Shown here one piece after another: positions 27,961 through 41,223 of a stretch of 64,000 nt of DNA (position 1 is the stretch's first letter; each line of letters starts with the position of its first letter). The notes below the pieces were generated by a model, which saw only the letters and a list, made by a program, of their open reading frames with translations, ran no database searches and was not told the origin of the DNA. Position numbers and translations under genes: made by a program. The stretch lies in assembly GCF_003254395.2 (NCBI RefSeq), contig NC_037642.1:8011736-8075735 (forward strand). The letters run 5' to 3'. Origin of the DNA: Apis mellifera (lineage: Eukaryota > Arthropoda > Insecta > Hymenoptera > Apidae).

Positions 27961-27989
27961 TTATTTTCTCTCTTCTGTTACAGGTGAGT
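27961..27989 (+). promoter_or_regulatory. Candidate recursive splice site (ratchet point)
   Basis: A pyrimidine tract (27961-27980, ttattttctctcttctgtta) leads to CAG at 27981-27983, followed at once by the donor-like GTGAGT at 27984-27989. An acceptor fused to a donor with no exon between them is the signature of recursive splicing, known from very long Drosophila introns. It lies in the correct orientation for hth, inside a presumed intron of more than 57 kb. It is the best match I found in the window. Confidence 0.55.
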
Positions 27990-28559
27990 AAAACAGGATG
28001 AATTTTCGTACTCTCGTCTATCGGTAAGATAAATTTTTATTCCATTTCAGAAATTGTGAAATTTTCCGGGGAATAATTCTTCCTTAGTTACACACATACA
28101 CACGCACACACGCTTCGGTTTTCCCGTGGTCTCATTTTTCCGTAACGCGCGCGATAGTCGGCACGATGACTGTTACTGTTTATTCGTTGCATTAATAGGG
28201 CGGCGAAGGAAGTAGGGGTTGCACATGTTATACGATGTTTCCGTACGTAGTGAGAATAAACATGTCCGTGCCAAATAATGTGTCAGAGAGGCAGGGGGTT
28301 TTCCGTCGGAAGCCATATTTTCTTTCCGTGACGTTCGCCAGAGTGATTTCGCTCTCGCTCTTGCTTTCCTTTCTTAAAACTACAGAATTATTATCGCCCG
28401 CCGCTTATTTTTCTTTCTATCGCTCCCAACACTCCCACTGGCGAAACTCAAATTAACCTTTTCTTAAATTTTATAAACATTCGTTGAAAAAAAAAATCTA
28501 TTCAAAATTACGCGTACAATTTTATTATCACGTTCAGCCTTCATCGTTGCAACGTTGCA

Positions 28560-28990
28560 CAACAACGCGATTCCGTTTCGAATCTACCTTAGCTTCACAG
28601 CGGACGGACGCTTCGCGATGGAAGCGTAATATTCCGCGCGGATTGGTGGCAACTCGCGGCCACTGCCGGTCTCCCGCCGAATCGTACAATGATCGTTTAA
28701 TCGGGCATGCATGCGGGAACCGAACAATCGAGGATACAACGACTCGGCGCCGATCCGCAGACCGGCGTCCGTCTTCCGCGCAAACGAGCACCGAGCGGAA
28801 CGGCGGGGGCGGCGGGCATTGGACCGGGCCGTGCGGCCGCTGCACACGCCCCGCGTGTTCCGCAATACGCGACCCGTTCCCGGCTATCGGCAGGAAACGC
28901 GAGATCGGCAAATCGCCGGCTGAAAACTGTACAACCCGAGGACAAAGGGGATGATCGCGACGATTGATCGACGAGTGTCACTGCCCTATA
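28560..28990. promoter_or_regulatory. GC-rich, CG-dense island in the intron
   Basis: The composition is strongly GC- and CG-rich compared with the AT-rich flanks on both sides (28440-28550 and 29030-29400). It is open in several frames on both strands, which is expected from composition and is not evidence of a gene. It could be an enhancer, an internal promoter or a non-coding RNA exon; nothing in the sequence decides this. Confidence 0.3.
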
Positions 28991-29035
28991 TTCCGCGAGT
29001 GGATATCGCGTCGTCCATGGACTCTTTTCTTTTTT

Positions 29036-29189
29036 GAGTTGAAACTTGGAATTATTGAAAATTAAGGTCGATTCTCGTGAAAAGTTTCAAAATGGAAGGA
29101 AGGAGTTTAGATTCTTTTTTTTTTTTGAGTTGAAATTTGAAATTATTGGAAATTAAGGAAAGATGGAAAGAAGGAATTTAGATTCTTTG
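29036..29189. repeat. Imperfect tandem duplication, two copies
   Basis: Copy 1 (29036-29126) and copy 2 (29127-29189) share GAGTTGAAA, a following AATTATTG block, AAATTAAGG, ATGGAA and TTTAGATTCTTT in the same order. Copy 2 lacks about 25 bases present in the middle of copy 1. It looks like a local duplication with a later deletion or insertion. Confidence 0.7.
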
Positions 29190-29801
29190 TTAATCAGATG
29201 AAGGGAGAAAAGAATTTGGAAATTTTCGATAAGTCATCGATAAATTTCTCGTAAAAGAAGACAAGATGATACGGAAAAATTTCTCACGGAGGATTTAATT
29301 TTCCACAGTAATTTATCGTCGTTATCTTTTAAACCGCGCGATATTTTTAAACTCGATAATTCAAACGCGGGAACGAATAGAAGCGAACTTTCATTCGCAC
29401 ACTTTTCATCCCGTATGTAAATACCATTGGTATATTTATCGCCGCGTGTAACCGGTGACCGGTTGAATTGTACGAAGTGGAGCAGATGGGACGATAAATG
29501 CCATCGAGTGTAACGGATTAACGAAATCACCATATCGCGGAAGACCAAGTTCCTGGGAAGCGGCGCCATATTTCTTCGACGTTCCGCGAGAGGCCGGGGG
29601 ACAACTGGCAGCATAAGGTCGCGGGCACCGACTATCCGCGTTTCCGCCGATGTGTTCGAGCGGCGGCAGAACAACGAAGGGCAACGACGATGATTCAGAG
29701 ATATTTATGGGGTGCAGAGTGTTGCCGCGCGAGCAAGAAGAAGGCGTATCGCGTACTCTGCTCGAGCAGAATTACACCATGTCGGCGATGATATAACGCG
29801 C

Positions 29802-29823
29802 TTCTCTCTCTCTCTCTCTCTCT
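29802..29823. repeat. (CT)n microsatellite
   Basis: About ten CT units. Confidence 0.85.
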
Positions 29824-32054
29824 GTCTCTCCTTCGTTGCTGGAGACCTAGTAAACTCGAACGACAAGAATTCTCCGGATTTAAACTCGTTTAATACGCTT
29901 CCATCATTTCTTATTCCTCAAACTTTAATTCCGACTCGTAATTTTCTCGAAATCATCTGTAATTAATGATTATTATTTAAAAAAGGTAAAACTATAAATT
30001 TTTCGTGTATTATAATTATCGGGGGTTGGTTAATTTTCCCAAGTTTTTCGCCCGTTACACGGGGGGGAGTTAAGATGAACGGTGGAGATTAAATTTCGTC
30101 ACGGATGGATGATGCATGCCCGTCACGAGAAAATTCTTCCTCTCGTGCGACGTGCGCAGAGATACGTGCAACTAGGTAAAGTTCACCTGTTCGCCAGATG
30201 GTCGAATAAATCTCGAAAGGCGGGTCAACGTCCTCTCCTGCGCTCGTCATACGGCTCCCCGGAATGTTCTCCACCATTGGAGGAACTCCAATAACTTTGG
30301 GGCCGAATTCCTGTCGGCCGACCCACCGCCCCCGGAACGGGGCTTCTGTCGGTAGATTTGATCTAGGAAATTCGGAACAGGGCTGAAATGTGCTGAACCG
30401 TTGGATTAAATTAATCCTCCTCGGTCGGCTGTGATCGACACGCTCCATGTTTCGAGCATTCTTCGCTCTGCGTGGCAACAATACCCAACTAAATAAATGA
30501 TCGTGTTATATATATATCTAGAGCCACGTATAATACCTATGATCGAGAGAGAATATCAATTAGAACGTTTGATCTCGAAATTTGTGACGTTGAGGTTTCT
30601 GAAAACGTTCTCTTCCGAAAGAAGAAGGCGTGAAATCTCGTTTACCTTGAAATAAAATATATTGAAAGAGAGAAATGAAGTTACAGGATGAATTCTCCTC
30701 AAGAAGTGTTTCGAAATTTTTCCAAATATATCCTTAACAAAATTTCCAAGTCTCCCGTTGGCAACTTCCGCCCCGAAACTTTATTTCTCTCTTTCGAGGA
30801 TACTTTATTTCGAGCAATTTGTTATCCAGGAATAAATAGATAAGATAGATTCTCACGCGAGCGTTTCAAAAGTGTTCATCTTTCTATTCCACTATACTAT
30901 ATATTATTTCGAAAATAACTTCAACTCGAAGTAAATAAATTTGTTTCCCCTTCTTTTTCTCGTCCTCGCGTTTCACCAATTACGAATAAAAATGTTGTAT
31001 TATCGTTCTGAAGGGATCAAGAATCGATCGTTAACGTCGAGAGAATTGTCAGAAATTGAAAATTAATCCGCGCCGACTTAGTCGCGATCTGTTCACGGAG
31101 GGGGTTATCCCTTAACACGGTGAATCGGATCGGGATCGGGCATAAGAAACACGCTCGACTCGAAATCAGCCGAATCACGCTGACGCCGCTGTTTATTCCC
31201 GGACAGTTCTTCCAGGCGAACGATCTATCACCCTCGTGTACACGTTGCTGCACGGTGGTGTGATCGCAGGTGCAGTTTATGAAACGTGATTTATCTTTAC
31301 CGCGTCGATCTTATTTACGCGATCCGCGAGCGCAAACAACCACGCGCCCCTCCCCCCGCCCTCCCCCGACCGACCATCGAAACGGCCGCGCAACACACGG
31401 GGATTTATGTCGGAGCACGTGGCTCTTCCGGTTCTGCTTTTATTTGCCGGACAAGTGTTGGGATCGGGATACTTGTACCCACCACTGGTCTTGATTCTTT
31501 TTCGTTCTTATAAAATTTTCTTTTTTTGTTTTTATTAAATCTATAATCAACGTGTTGCGGCCAAATGCTCGATCTGACGTGGTTGGAAAAGTTATTTGAA
31601 ACGGTTTAAGTTGATTCGTCGTGGAAAAGAAAAGAAAAGTAAATCAAAAGCGTGGGTGGTGTACTGTACTGTAAGAGTTATTTATCGAGAAAATTTTTAA
31701 TCTTAGGACAGTCGTACTGCTTTATTTGAGAAAAAATTTTGATTGCGTTATATCGCATGAATTGAAAAGTTAATAATCATTGCGTGACAATTGTGAAAAG
31801 GGAAAAATTTATTTGATTTATCTTTTCCTTGAAATATCGATATTTTGTTTCTCTATTCACCGAGATGTAAAGATATTGAAAATTTTGAAGATTTTTTTGT
31901 TTCTTTTCGTTTATTTTTCCACGAGAAATCGCACGAATTGGAAAGATCCGTATTTTTCGAGTCTAACATTTCTGGCACGAAATCGTGGCGCGAAAAAATT
32001 GACGAAAAACCATAGCGACAAACGAATCCTCTAGAGAGAGTGAAAGAGAAAGAG

Positions 32055-32075
32055 AGGGAGGGAGGGAGGGAGGGA
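32055..32075. repeat. (GGGA)n repeat
   Basis: About five GGGA units after a GA-rich lead. G-runs of three spaced by one base could form a G-quadruplex in the + strand transcript. Confidence 0.8.
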
Positions 32076-32245
32076 GATCGGTGGCCACGGAACAAGACGT
32101 AGTTTTTTGAGGCGGACCATTCACGGAATATCCACCGACTGGCATCCCCCGTCGCCAGCGATTTGTCAAAACCGGCGTGGCGCCTGTCATTCGTCTCTTT
32201 ACTGCGCGATCGTTAACGTGGAGGAGGAGAGAGGAAAAAAGAACA

Positions 32246-32284
32246 AGAGGAGGAGGAGGAGGAAGAAGAAGAAGAAGAAGAAGA
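32246..32284. repeat. (GGA)n-(GAA)n compound repeat
   Basis: GGA units followed by GAA units; a purine-only strand over about 40 bases. Confidence 0.85.
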
Positions 32285-33637
32285 AAAGAAAAACGAAGAT
32301 GGAGATCGAGAGATTCGCCCAAAAGAAAGACAAAGAAACGAGGAGGATCCACGATATTATCTCCTCCATACCGCGGCGCAAGTTCCCCGTGGCACGGCCC
32401 CGGCTCCCCGCCGAGCGCTGCGTGTGTTAATTTGAATCGAGAGAGATTACGCGGGGACTACCCGCGGCGAGCAGCCATTTTGTATCAAAATGTCGATAAA
32501 GGAAGCCAGTGGTCGACCCTTGCACCGATCTAAAATCCGTCTCCTAATCGTCGATCCCTGCGCTCCGACTTTTCCTCGCTGATCGCCCCGAGAATTTCTC
32601 TTCTCCGATTTATTCCAAGCTGATTCGAGGTTAGGTCTCAACTTTTGCTTGACCTCTCCAAGAATTTATGACACGTGTACGTGAAGTTGAACATTAATCT
32701 TGTTAAAATTATCCATATATATATATATTCGGTGATGGGGAGTTCTAGGGTTAAATATTTCATACTGGTGATCCCTAGATGTAGTATAAACTTAAGAACT
32801 CTACGAAAGAGAAGATACAATTTACAATTAATTTCTGTCTCTCATCGTTATGATTATATTTATCTCTGTATCTATCGTGATTCACAATTTCGATTCAATC
32901 TCGCAGTATTTAAAAATTCGCAACTTGTACTGCATACAATTATTACAAATTCACCACCAGGAATCGTGTCGCCGCTATAACGTACGCTCGCCATAAATCG
33001 GCGAGAATAAAGTGGACTCAGTCTGGAGTTTCGTTTTTCGGAAACAGGGTTGGGCGGAAGAGATTTTCCCTTACAATAGAGAACTGTTTTACATCCGAAC
33101 CGAAAGATAACGATTCCCTGATATCTGTTTAATTATCTAAATTGTATTGTCCCTTATTCAAGGGTGGAAAGCACGCGACCCGTGTACGCTTTATTTCAAC
33201 CGATAGAAACGACACGTCATTCCGTCGTTTTCATTACATTTTTCTAATTTCCCTCTCTCTCCTTACTGACTCCTTACTAACACTCATCTTATCCTAACCG
33301 ATGATCAAAAACTCGTCCGAAAACGACGAAAATTTCCACCGTGTTTCCATTTCCTCTCGACCTTTCTTGACGTTTCTCGTGTTATTTATCGCGACGCACG
33401 TACAACTCCCTCGATTTTTCCCCGTCCTTTTCCTCGTAGCCCGAGAAAATCGGATCTGTTGGAACCGCGCGGAGGGGGTATCGAGACAGAGAGATTCCGG
33501 TTATATAGGACGGCGGGATTTGTAATAAGAATGTCGACGTATAAAACTGTCAATAAGCGCGCTGACCCCAAACGTAATTTCGAAGCGTAGTCTCTCTCGG
33601 TTGCAAGAGGAGGGGTGGGATAGCTGGCCATGCGGTG

Positions 33638-33667
33638 GAAGAAGAAGAAGAAGAAGAAGAAGAAGAA
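33638..33667. repeat. (GAA)n microsatellite
   Basis: About ten GAA units. It gives the poly-Phe run in the long minus-strand shadow frame. Confidence 0.9.
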
Positions 33668-36600
33668 AAAGAAGGTATCGGAAGTAAGAGCGAGGTAGAG
33701 AATATCGAAAGAAGGGCATAGAAGGGCAAGAATAAAAAGCGTCAGAGCAAAAGGATGGAACGAATCGAACGGATCGGGAGGGACGAGGAATAAGCGGGCA
33801 GAGTGTGAGGAAAAGTTGGCGGGGAGGGGAGGGTGGAAGGGAGGGAAGAAGGAGAAGAATCTGAGAGTAAGAGAGCGGAGTGATGCGCGAGAGAGCGCCT
33901 CTGCCGGGGTTATATGGAAATGTTGGTCAAATATATCATTCCGGCTTGACAGTGCAATTCTCTTATCTGCCTCGCGCCGCCTGCCGCCTCTACCCCAAAC
34001 CATCCAGGGGCGGATGGAGCCGCTGGTGGAGGCGAAGCCGTGCGCGTTACCGGGGAATGGGGATGGATGCTGGATCGGGGGCTGAAGCGGCCGATAGAGG
34101 ATCTGCAAACACGCTGCCATCCTCTCTCGCTCCCTTCCTTTCTCATTCCGTCCGTCTCATTCCGCTCTCGATTCACCACCGCTCTTACCCTTCTTCTCTC
34201 GGCATCCCAACCTCTCTCCTTTCTCTTCTCTCTGTCTCTCTCTCTTCGTTCATGTTCTTTCCGCGTATAAAGGAGAACGATTCAACGAGATGACGGAGTG
34301 CGTGTAGCGCGAGCAGGGAAGAGTATGATGGAATAGGAGTAAACAATGGAAACGCAAATTGGAAGACGAAAAGGGGTGGTTCTCGAGGATGTTGCTGTTG
34401 GTTTTATCTGGCTTGATTTTTGGAGGATGAAGTTACTTTGTTCTCTACATTGTGTAACGTGAAATTAAGAGAAATTCGCGCGTACTAAATGATTCGTTCT
34501 TGCGAAAATAATCAATTCTCTTAATAATCGTTCGATCTCGATGATCTCGAAGTCCAAATCGAAAAAAGGGAGGGAGAAAAAAGAACGTATAAACATAACC
34601 AAAATAAGTTACTTTGGATTTAAGAATCTTAAGAATTAAAAGATATATAATAAAAAAAGGTTATCGACGCGCAACGACAAAGCGTTGGAATCAATTTTTC
34701 TAACCCAGGAAAATTTCCTTGAGAATTTTCGCCGATCCCTCATGCCGCGTCTCGTCTCATCCTCCCCCATCAGCCCCGATCGAAGTTTCCACCCGAAAAG
34801 TGGCCACGCGAGACTTATACATAAACATGGTCGCACACGCGCGCGTTTCAAGCTGATGTATTGCAGGCACTACGTCTCCTCGCGAGTAAACACGAAAAAT
34901 CGGTCGACGACGATAAGGAGAGGCCGGGCTGAATTTCGCCGCTTGCCTTTTTCGCCATTTCCGAGGAGGAGAGGAGAGGAGTGGAGACGAGAGGAGTTGT
35001 ATGAGCCGGCTAAAAGCCCGGGGCTCGTTTCTCGGGGCTCCGTGGAAATGTATGCACGTGGCCGTGTTTGCCGGGCTGGAACGTGACGTGATCGATCACC
35101 GGCTCGTGAAAATTAGGCCCGAAACGTTCGCCGAGTTCTCGGGGATTCGGCACCGTGTTTCCCCGCCTAGGAAGCGAGCGAGGTCCGCTCGAGCGGAGAT
35201 CCCATTGACAAATAGCACGACAGCGGGGAATGCGTCCCGTCGAGACAGTGGATACCGCGTTTGCACAGTTTCCCCAAACCTGGAACACGCTTGATTTTAT
35301 ATCGCAAATGCGTTTCTTCGTAGAGTCCTCGTGGAACGAATATTGAAGACGAATATTTCAGAATTTTTCTTGTTAAACGGATTTCGAAAAGTTATTTAGA
35401 GAATATTTCTCTTCGATTCGAAAAGGAAAGAGAAGAGAAAAATATTCGAGCTCTAAGACTGATATGAATTCGATAAAAAATTTAAGAAATTTATTGAGAA
35501 GAGTTTCTTTAGAATTCCCATTTTTTTTTTCAAAATGTATAAAAATAGTTTCTAAAATAAAGTTTCGCCGAACTATGAACTATCGCTATTTCAAGGTTTG
35601 ATGTACACGATGATTTCATGTAAGGCTTAAAATTCTCAATTATGAGTAGAAGAAACGGAAGAAAACAATTAAACAAGGCGGAGGAAAACTCTCCGCCATA
35701 AAGGGGCGATAAAAAGGGCGCGGAAGAAACACTCGGCGGGGGATCGAGATAACGCGAAACTTTTTAAGGCTGGCCTGATTTGATTCCGCGCGCTTTCCTC
35801 CCCAAAGTTATAAGAACCAATTTAAAAATCCGGACTCTATCTCCCGCCCCTCCCCGTCCACTTGGCCGCGAAACGGGCCACGCATCCATCCGAAACTTAA
35901 ATCCCGTAATCTTAGTTAAAAGAGGCAATTATAGAGCGAGCTACAAGCTCAGATACGAATGGACCGATAAGGGAGGAAACTGATCGCCTCTCCCTCCCTC
36001 TTTCTTATCTCGTTTTCTCTCCCCCTTCTCTCTCTCTCTCTCTTTCTTTCTCCTCGTTCCTTCACGGTTGGAAAATAAGGTGTCGCTCTCTCGCTCTGCA
36101 CGATTTCAAAAGCCATCCTCCCCCCTCGAAAACTTGAACGACGAAACTTTTCGAGGCGACGAGGTGTTTCGAAGTTGCGACCGCGACACAAAAGCTCTTC
36201 CCTCTCCCTCTCTCTCTTTCTCTCATATCCTCCGCCCTTTCTCCGCTCACCTTCGGCAATAATAAGCGTTTCTATTCTCGGCCGGGATACCGTTAGCCAT
36301 CTTAGGTGGCACGCCAGCTCTCCGACCTAGCTCTCCGCGCTACTACTCCTCTCGGCCGGGCTCAACCGAGTTGAGATGTTTATTTGCGCTATCTATCACG
36401 GCCGAGATAACAAGACTGTCGCGGAACTATGCTCGCGAGGTAATTACGCGGGAAATCGAAAGTGACGGGCCGCCACGCCGTATCCCGTGACCATCTCCCG
36501 CGAGATTTGTACACGTCGCTTTGCCCGCTTCGATGTGCTCGATTAGCCGATTCTTCCTTTTCCTCCCTCCCCTCCCCTCTCCCGTTCCGAGTTTCGTCGT

Positions 36601-39394
36601 TCTCTCTTCTCGGAGATATTCGGGGAAGGAATGTTGTAATTTGTCATGTCGACGCAACACGCGGTTTTTTGTTTCCAATTTTTCCCTCTTGTTTCACGGA
36701 TCACGGATTATTGCTATCGCGAATCTTCCTTCGAAGTTGATGTTAATATTGGATGTAATTATTATTGGATAGGAATTTTTTTAGGGATTCTAAATCTGTA
36801 GTATCTCGTTGATTGGCATTAATGTATTATATTATACAATGTGTATCTCTCTGAACAATTATTCAAAATGATCATCAAAAAAAAAAGAAAGAAATTCGCA
36901 AGAGGAAACAATCATCCAAAGAATGATATCCATCGGGCGGCAAGATTCGGATCACGAGGAAAAGAAACCAGTTCCCTCGCATCCACCATTGCCAAGGATC
37001 GTGTGTCGTCACCGAGTTGACAGATCGCTGACGCTCACGAAAGGGTTTCGTGACAGCCGCGTTATCGTGATTCGATTCCACGAAATCACGCTCGATCCAC
37101 GCCACTATCCCGTTCCTGCGAATCCTTCTCACCGTATCCCCTTACCTCCTCTTATCTTACCACGCATCAATTACCTTCCTTATCCCAATTTTCGATTCGA
37201 AATAGCTGATCCCCGTACCATGGATGAACAATTAAAAGGAGCATTGCTTTGCGCATGGCAATTGGCGCATGGAACGATCGAAAGAAGGAAGGCGAGGGAA
37301 AGAAATAAGGCGAAATAAGAGGAGAATTTAACGGCGAAATCGAAAAGTGGGAAAAGAGAGATGAAAGAGATAGGAGAGACGAAGGCGCAACGAACGAACG
37401 AACGAAGCGCCGTCCTTTCACGGTCCAAAGGTATCCTCTACCGGGCCATTATTTTCCGCAGTATTTTAACGTAAAACCCTCCGGATTCCTGGAGCCATCG
37501 TATCGATTCCAGCACAAGGAATCGACCGGTAACCGGGGGGAGGGGGTGTGGCACGAGACGTAGGGGAGGCAGCTTCGCACGAAGCTTTTCCTGCGATGCA
37601 ATCTTTGAAAGGAGAGCCGCGTCATTACGTCGGTGGCGGTGGTTCACGGGCCATTGCCCCACCTCCCCTTTCCGTGCCCCCCAACTCCTCTCTCTCTCCC
37701 CTCGGCCTAGACAAGCTTCTCTTTTCCTTCTCTTTTCTCGCTGATCGCGAGAGACCCCTCGTCCATGACTCCACGCCGGGGAGAGGAGGGGGAAAGGAGA
37801 AAGCCCCGTGCTTACCCCGGTTTTCCCCGATTCCGTCCGGCCCAATGACACATGACTCGATATGCGACAACCCCATGCGTCAACCCCGAAGCCCCGTAAC
37901 GCCGTTTAAGCTCTTTCTCTTTCTCTTTCTTTTCCTTTTGCGAAAAAAAAATATTCAACAATTGGATGATAATTGGATGAAATACTTAGAGTACGATATA
38001 CACATCGTTCCTTAAAATTCTTGAAATAGTAGAAATAATTATTTAGTAGGGCGCGCGTACGAAAACATTCATCATCAAGCTATAATTTCCAGATTTCCGG
38101 AAAAGAAAATTTAATCCAAGCTTCCGTGCATTTTTCGACTCGTTCACCCCCTCCCCTGTTCGCCGCTTTATCTCGATAATGAAGCCAAAGGAGTTCGCCT
38201 TTTACCCGCGAGCCCTTCCTCTCCACTGTTACGCCTCACGCTGCTGTGTGCACGCTCCTCCGGTTTCTGGGTGGTGCGTCTCCGCGATATCCGTGCTAAC
38301 AAGGTCCACTTGGGTGGCTCGAGCTTACCTGGTCGTTTGCTCGCGGGTAATATTACGAGCGAGACGTTTCTCAAGCGAATCGGAGAGATGTTTAGCCTCG
38401 GTGGGTGGAACGGGTCAAACAGGCACGCAGCCCCTCCTCGAGCCGAGATTGCTTCGAGTCGCACAAAGTTGCGTTGCGCGTTGGATACGCGGCAGAGTAT
38501 TCTCGGCGCGCATAAAGATATTACGCGTATGGTACAGGAGTATGGTGCAGGAGCGCGTTGTTGGATCGTGGCTTCGTTTCACGCTCGTACCTTTTTCTTT
38601 TCCTTCCATTTTTTACCTCTTCTTTTTTCTTCCATTCCTTGTTTGCCGCGCGCACAGGAAGGCGTGTATGCTCGAGGCTCGAGTAACGAGCGCATGCAAA
38701 TCGTTGCCACGACCCTATCAGTTATTTTTTTTAATGCCGAGTTGATGCCACCGCCGGATTTATCCGTCTCCGACCATCCCCTCCTCCTCCTCCTCCCTCT
38801 CCCCCAGTATCCACGGCCGAAACTTTATGGAATATACGTTAACGATTCCTATTGAAAAGGGCCCGCGCCCGATTTATGGAACTCTCGTCCCGCCGACGTC
38901 ATTGTTGTGTCGCTACGTTTCGATCCTCTCCCTCAGGGAAATGATCTATGGAAATGCGAGCCGAGGTGTCGTCGCAGCGTGGATTATTCCGCTTGGTTTA
39001 TCGATGCCGAATCGGGATGGCGAGAAGAGATCTCGGCGTCTCTTGGCTTCGAAATAATAAAGAGAGCGTGAAATGTTGTTGCGAAATGAACGGGAGGTTA
39101 AATTTAAACGCGCGAATTATTGAAAAAAAGAAATTATTAATATATGATTCAACGTGGAAATTTATGCATAATTTATTTATCGTTATATATAGTTGATGGA
39201 GTCGATAATCACAAACCCGAACGAAACCTCTGTTCATTATCTCTTCCGTTACGATTTCGCGGTTATTCCAGGCTTACACGAGGACGGGAATCAAGGTCAG
39301 AGTCGTAAAAGCGAACGACATCTCGCTCGAAAGGGGATAAACCTTGTGCGTGTGTCCGATCGATGCGATCGTCTGCGAAGACGTCGGTTTCGAA

Positions 39395-39415
39395 TCTCTC
39401 TCTCTCTCTCTCTCT
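39395..39415. repeat. (CT)n microsatellite
   Basis: CT run ending in poly-T. Confidence 0.85.
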
Positions 39416-39459
39416 TTTTCAACCCACCTCCCCTTCTCTCGACCATAAACGCAGTAGTG

Positions 39460-39580
39460 GGCCCTGGGTGCAAGCTCCGGGGTTTATTATCAGGCCGGGC
39501 TCCCAATTAAGCGGCAGCAGCTGTGAAAATTAATGGAGCACAGCTTTTAAGATGTAATTGGGCACATTCATAACTCAGGG
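39460..39580. promoter_or_regulatory. Candidate conserved non-coding element
   Basis: A balanced, non-repetitive segment follows a CT repeat. It holds homeodomain-type core sites (CAATTAA at 39504-39510, TAATTG at 39555-39560) and a CAGCTG E-box at 39518-39523. The motif cluster suggests a developmental enhancer, but such short motifs also occur by chance. Confidence 0.25.
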
Positions 39581-41200
39581 GTGGAAGGAGACTCGGCGGA
39601 GAAAAAGCGCGGCCAGTTGCGGGAAGGGAAGGGGGGCAGGGATAGGGAGGGGGGATGGCCAATCTACCCTGGCGCAAGAATACACTGTTGTAATTGATAC
39701 AGCTATATACACGTCGCTTTTTTCCTTTTTTTTCTTTTTTTTTTTTTTTCTTATTCAAGCGAGATGCAAACTTCGACGAAACATTTCTAATCAAGCCGCT
39801 ACGTTTTTTTTATTTTTTTATTTCAAGAACAGAAGAGAAACTCGATGAGCAGCTGTTTGTATTTATTGAAACGAAATTTCCAATTAATTTAATTACACAA
39901 AAGTGTGCTGTATAAATGAAAAAGAAAAAAAGCGAGGAATGGATTAGATGTATTAATAATTATCTATTATTTTATTTTTATTATTATTTTTTTTTTTTAC
40001 GTATTGAAATTTCTCGACAAACTTTTGCAATGTATCGTTGAAAATTTCCATTGGATCGCAGAGAGCGAAATTTCATTTCGATATAAGAGAACAAGCATCC
40101 TCCCCAACCAAGTAGAAAAGTATAACAGGAAGAAGAGAAGGAGGAAGATCGGAAAAGAGAGGTGGATTCGGGGGGCGGTCGTTGGTTCCGCGAGATGGTG
40201 ATAGCGACGATGTAATAATACCGAATGACGCAGCATTGTACCGTCTCTCTCGCTTCCTCTCCGGGGGATACGAGGTTCGAAGGGGGTGGCGAGGACGACG
40301 CCGGGGTTGTACGCCCCTTCAGACGCTCGTAAACATTTCGTAAATTTGCTCCACAGGTGTGCCATCGCGGCAACTAAGCCATCCACGCCCGACCGAATTC
40401 GCCTATTTACTTGCGCGACGTACACCCCCCCGCAACCTACAACAACCACCCCTTTTCTGGAGCTCGTTATCCCTTCCGGTCTGCTGATCTTTGTCCCGTA
40501 ATTGCGACGTCTCGAGTATTTCTTTTCCCTCGGCCGCCATCGTCCGCCCGGGACACTTCGCTTCCGGATGGAAAATTGCGCTTCTGCCCTCCAATTTCTT
40601 ATTTTCTCCTTTCCTCCGACGATTTCTGCGATATCGATTCGAACCGTCGCTTCTTTTTTCGTGATAATCAACCGATTAGGGACATTCGTCCAATTATTTC
40701 TCGATTAATCTTTAACTTCAACTTTAACTGTCCTTTAATAACATCTTTTAAAATTACGTTGATATTCATTGTTTCCGACATGAACAAGTTCCAAATTCCA
40801 TCGTTCGTCTAAAACTATCAATAATATTTCATAATTAATATCTACTTAATTTATTTTGCAATTTCACTCATCCTATACAAATCCTATTTTCACGTATCTT
40901 ATTTAAAATTCCTGCGCAATTTCTCTTATTCTGAAAATTGCTCTTGTAAAATTTCAAAAACTTTTAGATTCCAATCTTCGATCGTAAATCTTGTTCCGTT
41001 TAAAAACTCGACGCCGGGTTACGAGATCATTACCGGTCTTCCCCCTTCATCCTCTCGCAAATCATCAGCCACTTTATCCGAACGGCAGCAACAACAACGA
41101 AGGTTAACCGATACACGCGTCTGGTGCGGCCATAGATTTGGTTATAGGTGGGCCGTGACGTCGGGTGTGCATCCATCGGGATGGATACGAAGGTGGTCGT

Positions 41201-41223
41201 AGGAGGAGGAGGAGGAGGAGGAG
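41201..41223. repeat. (GGA)7 microsatellite
   Basis: Pure GGA/AGG run in a CG-rich segment. Confidence 0.85.

Larger units (their letters stand above)
27990..39400. other. Intronic block, no gene recognised
   Basis: The block contains a GC-rich island (28560-28990), an imperfect tandem duplication (29036-29189), AT-rich stretches (about 30480-31020, 31500-32030, 34430-34680 and 35280-35680) and GAA/GGA repeats. The 244-codon minus frame at 33386-34120 crosses a GAA repeat that gives a long Phe run and is not credible as a gene. Confidence 0.5.

Noticed and set aside
28086..28110. CACACA-rich stretch as a possible array
   Set aside because: It is an ordinary short CA/CG-interrupted repeat without regular spacers; no CRISPR-like structure exists in this window.
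33386..34120. 244-codon minus-strand open frame
   Set aside because: It crosses a GAA microsatellite that gives a long Phe run; the rest is Arg/Ser/Pro low-complexity sequence.
39997..40671. 224-codon minus-strand open frame
   Set aside because: No recognisable family features, overlapping open frames on both strands, and no sign of exon boundaries or codon bias.
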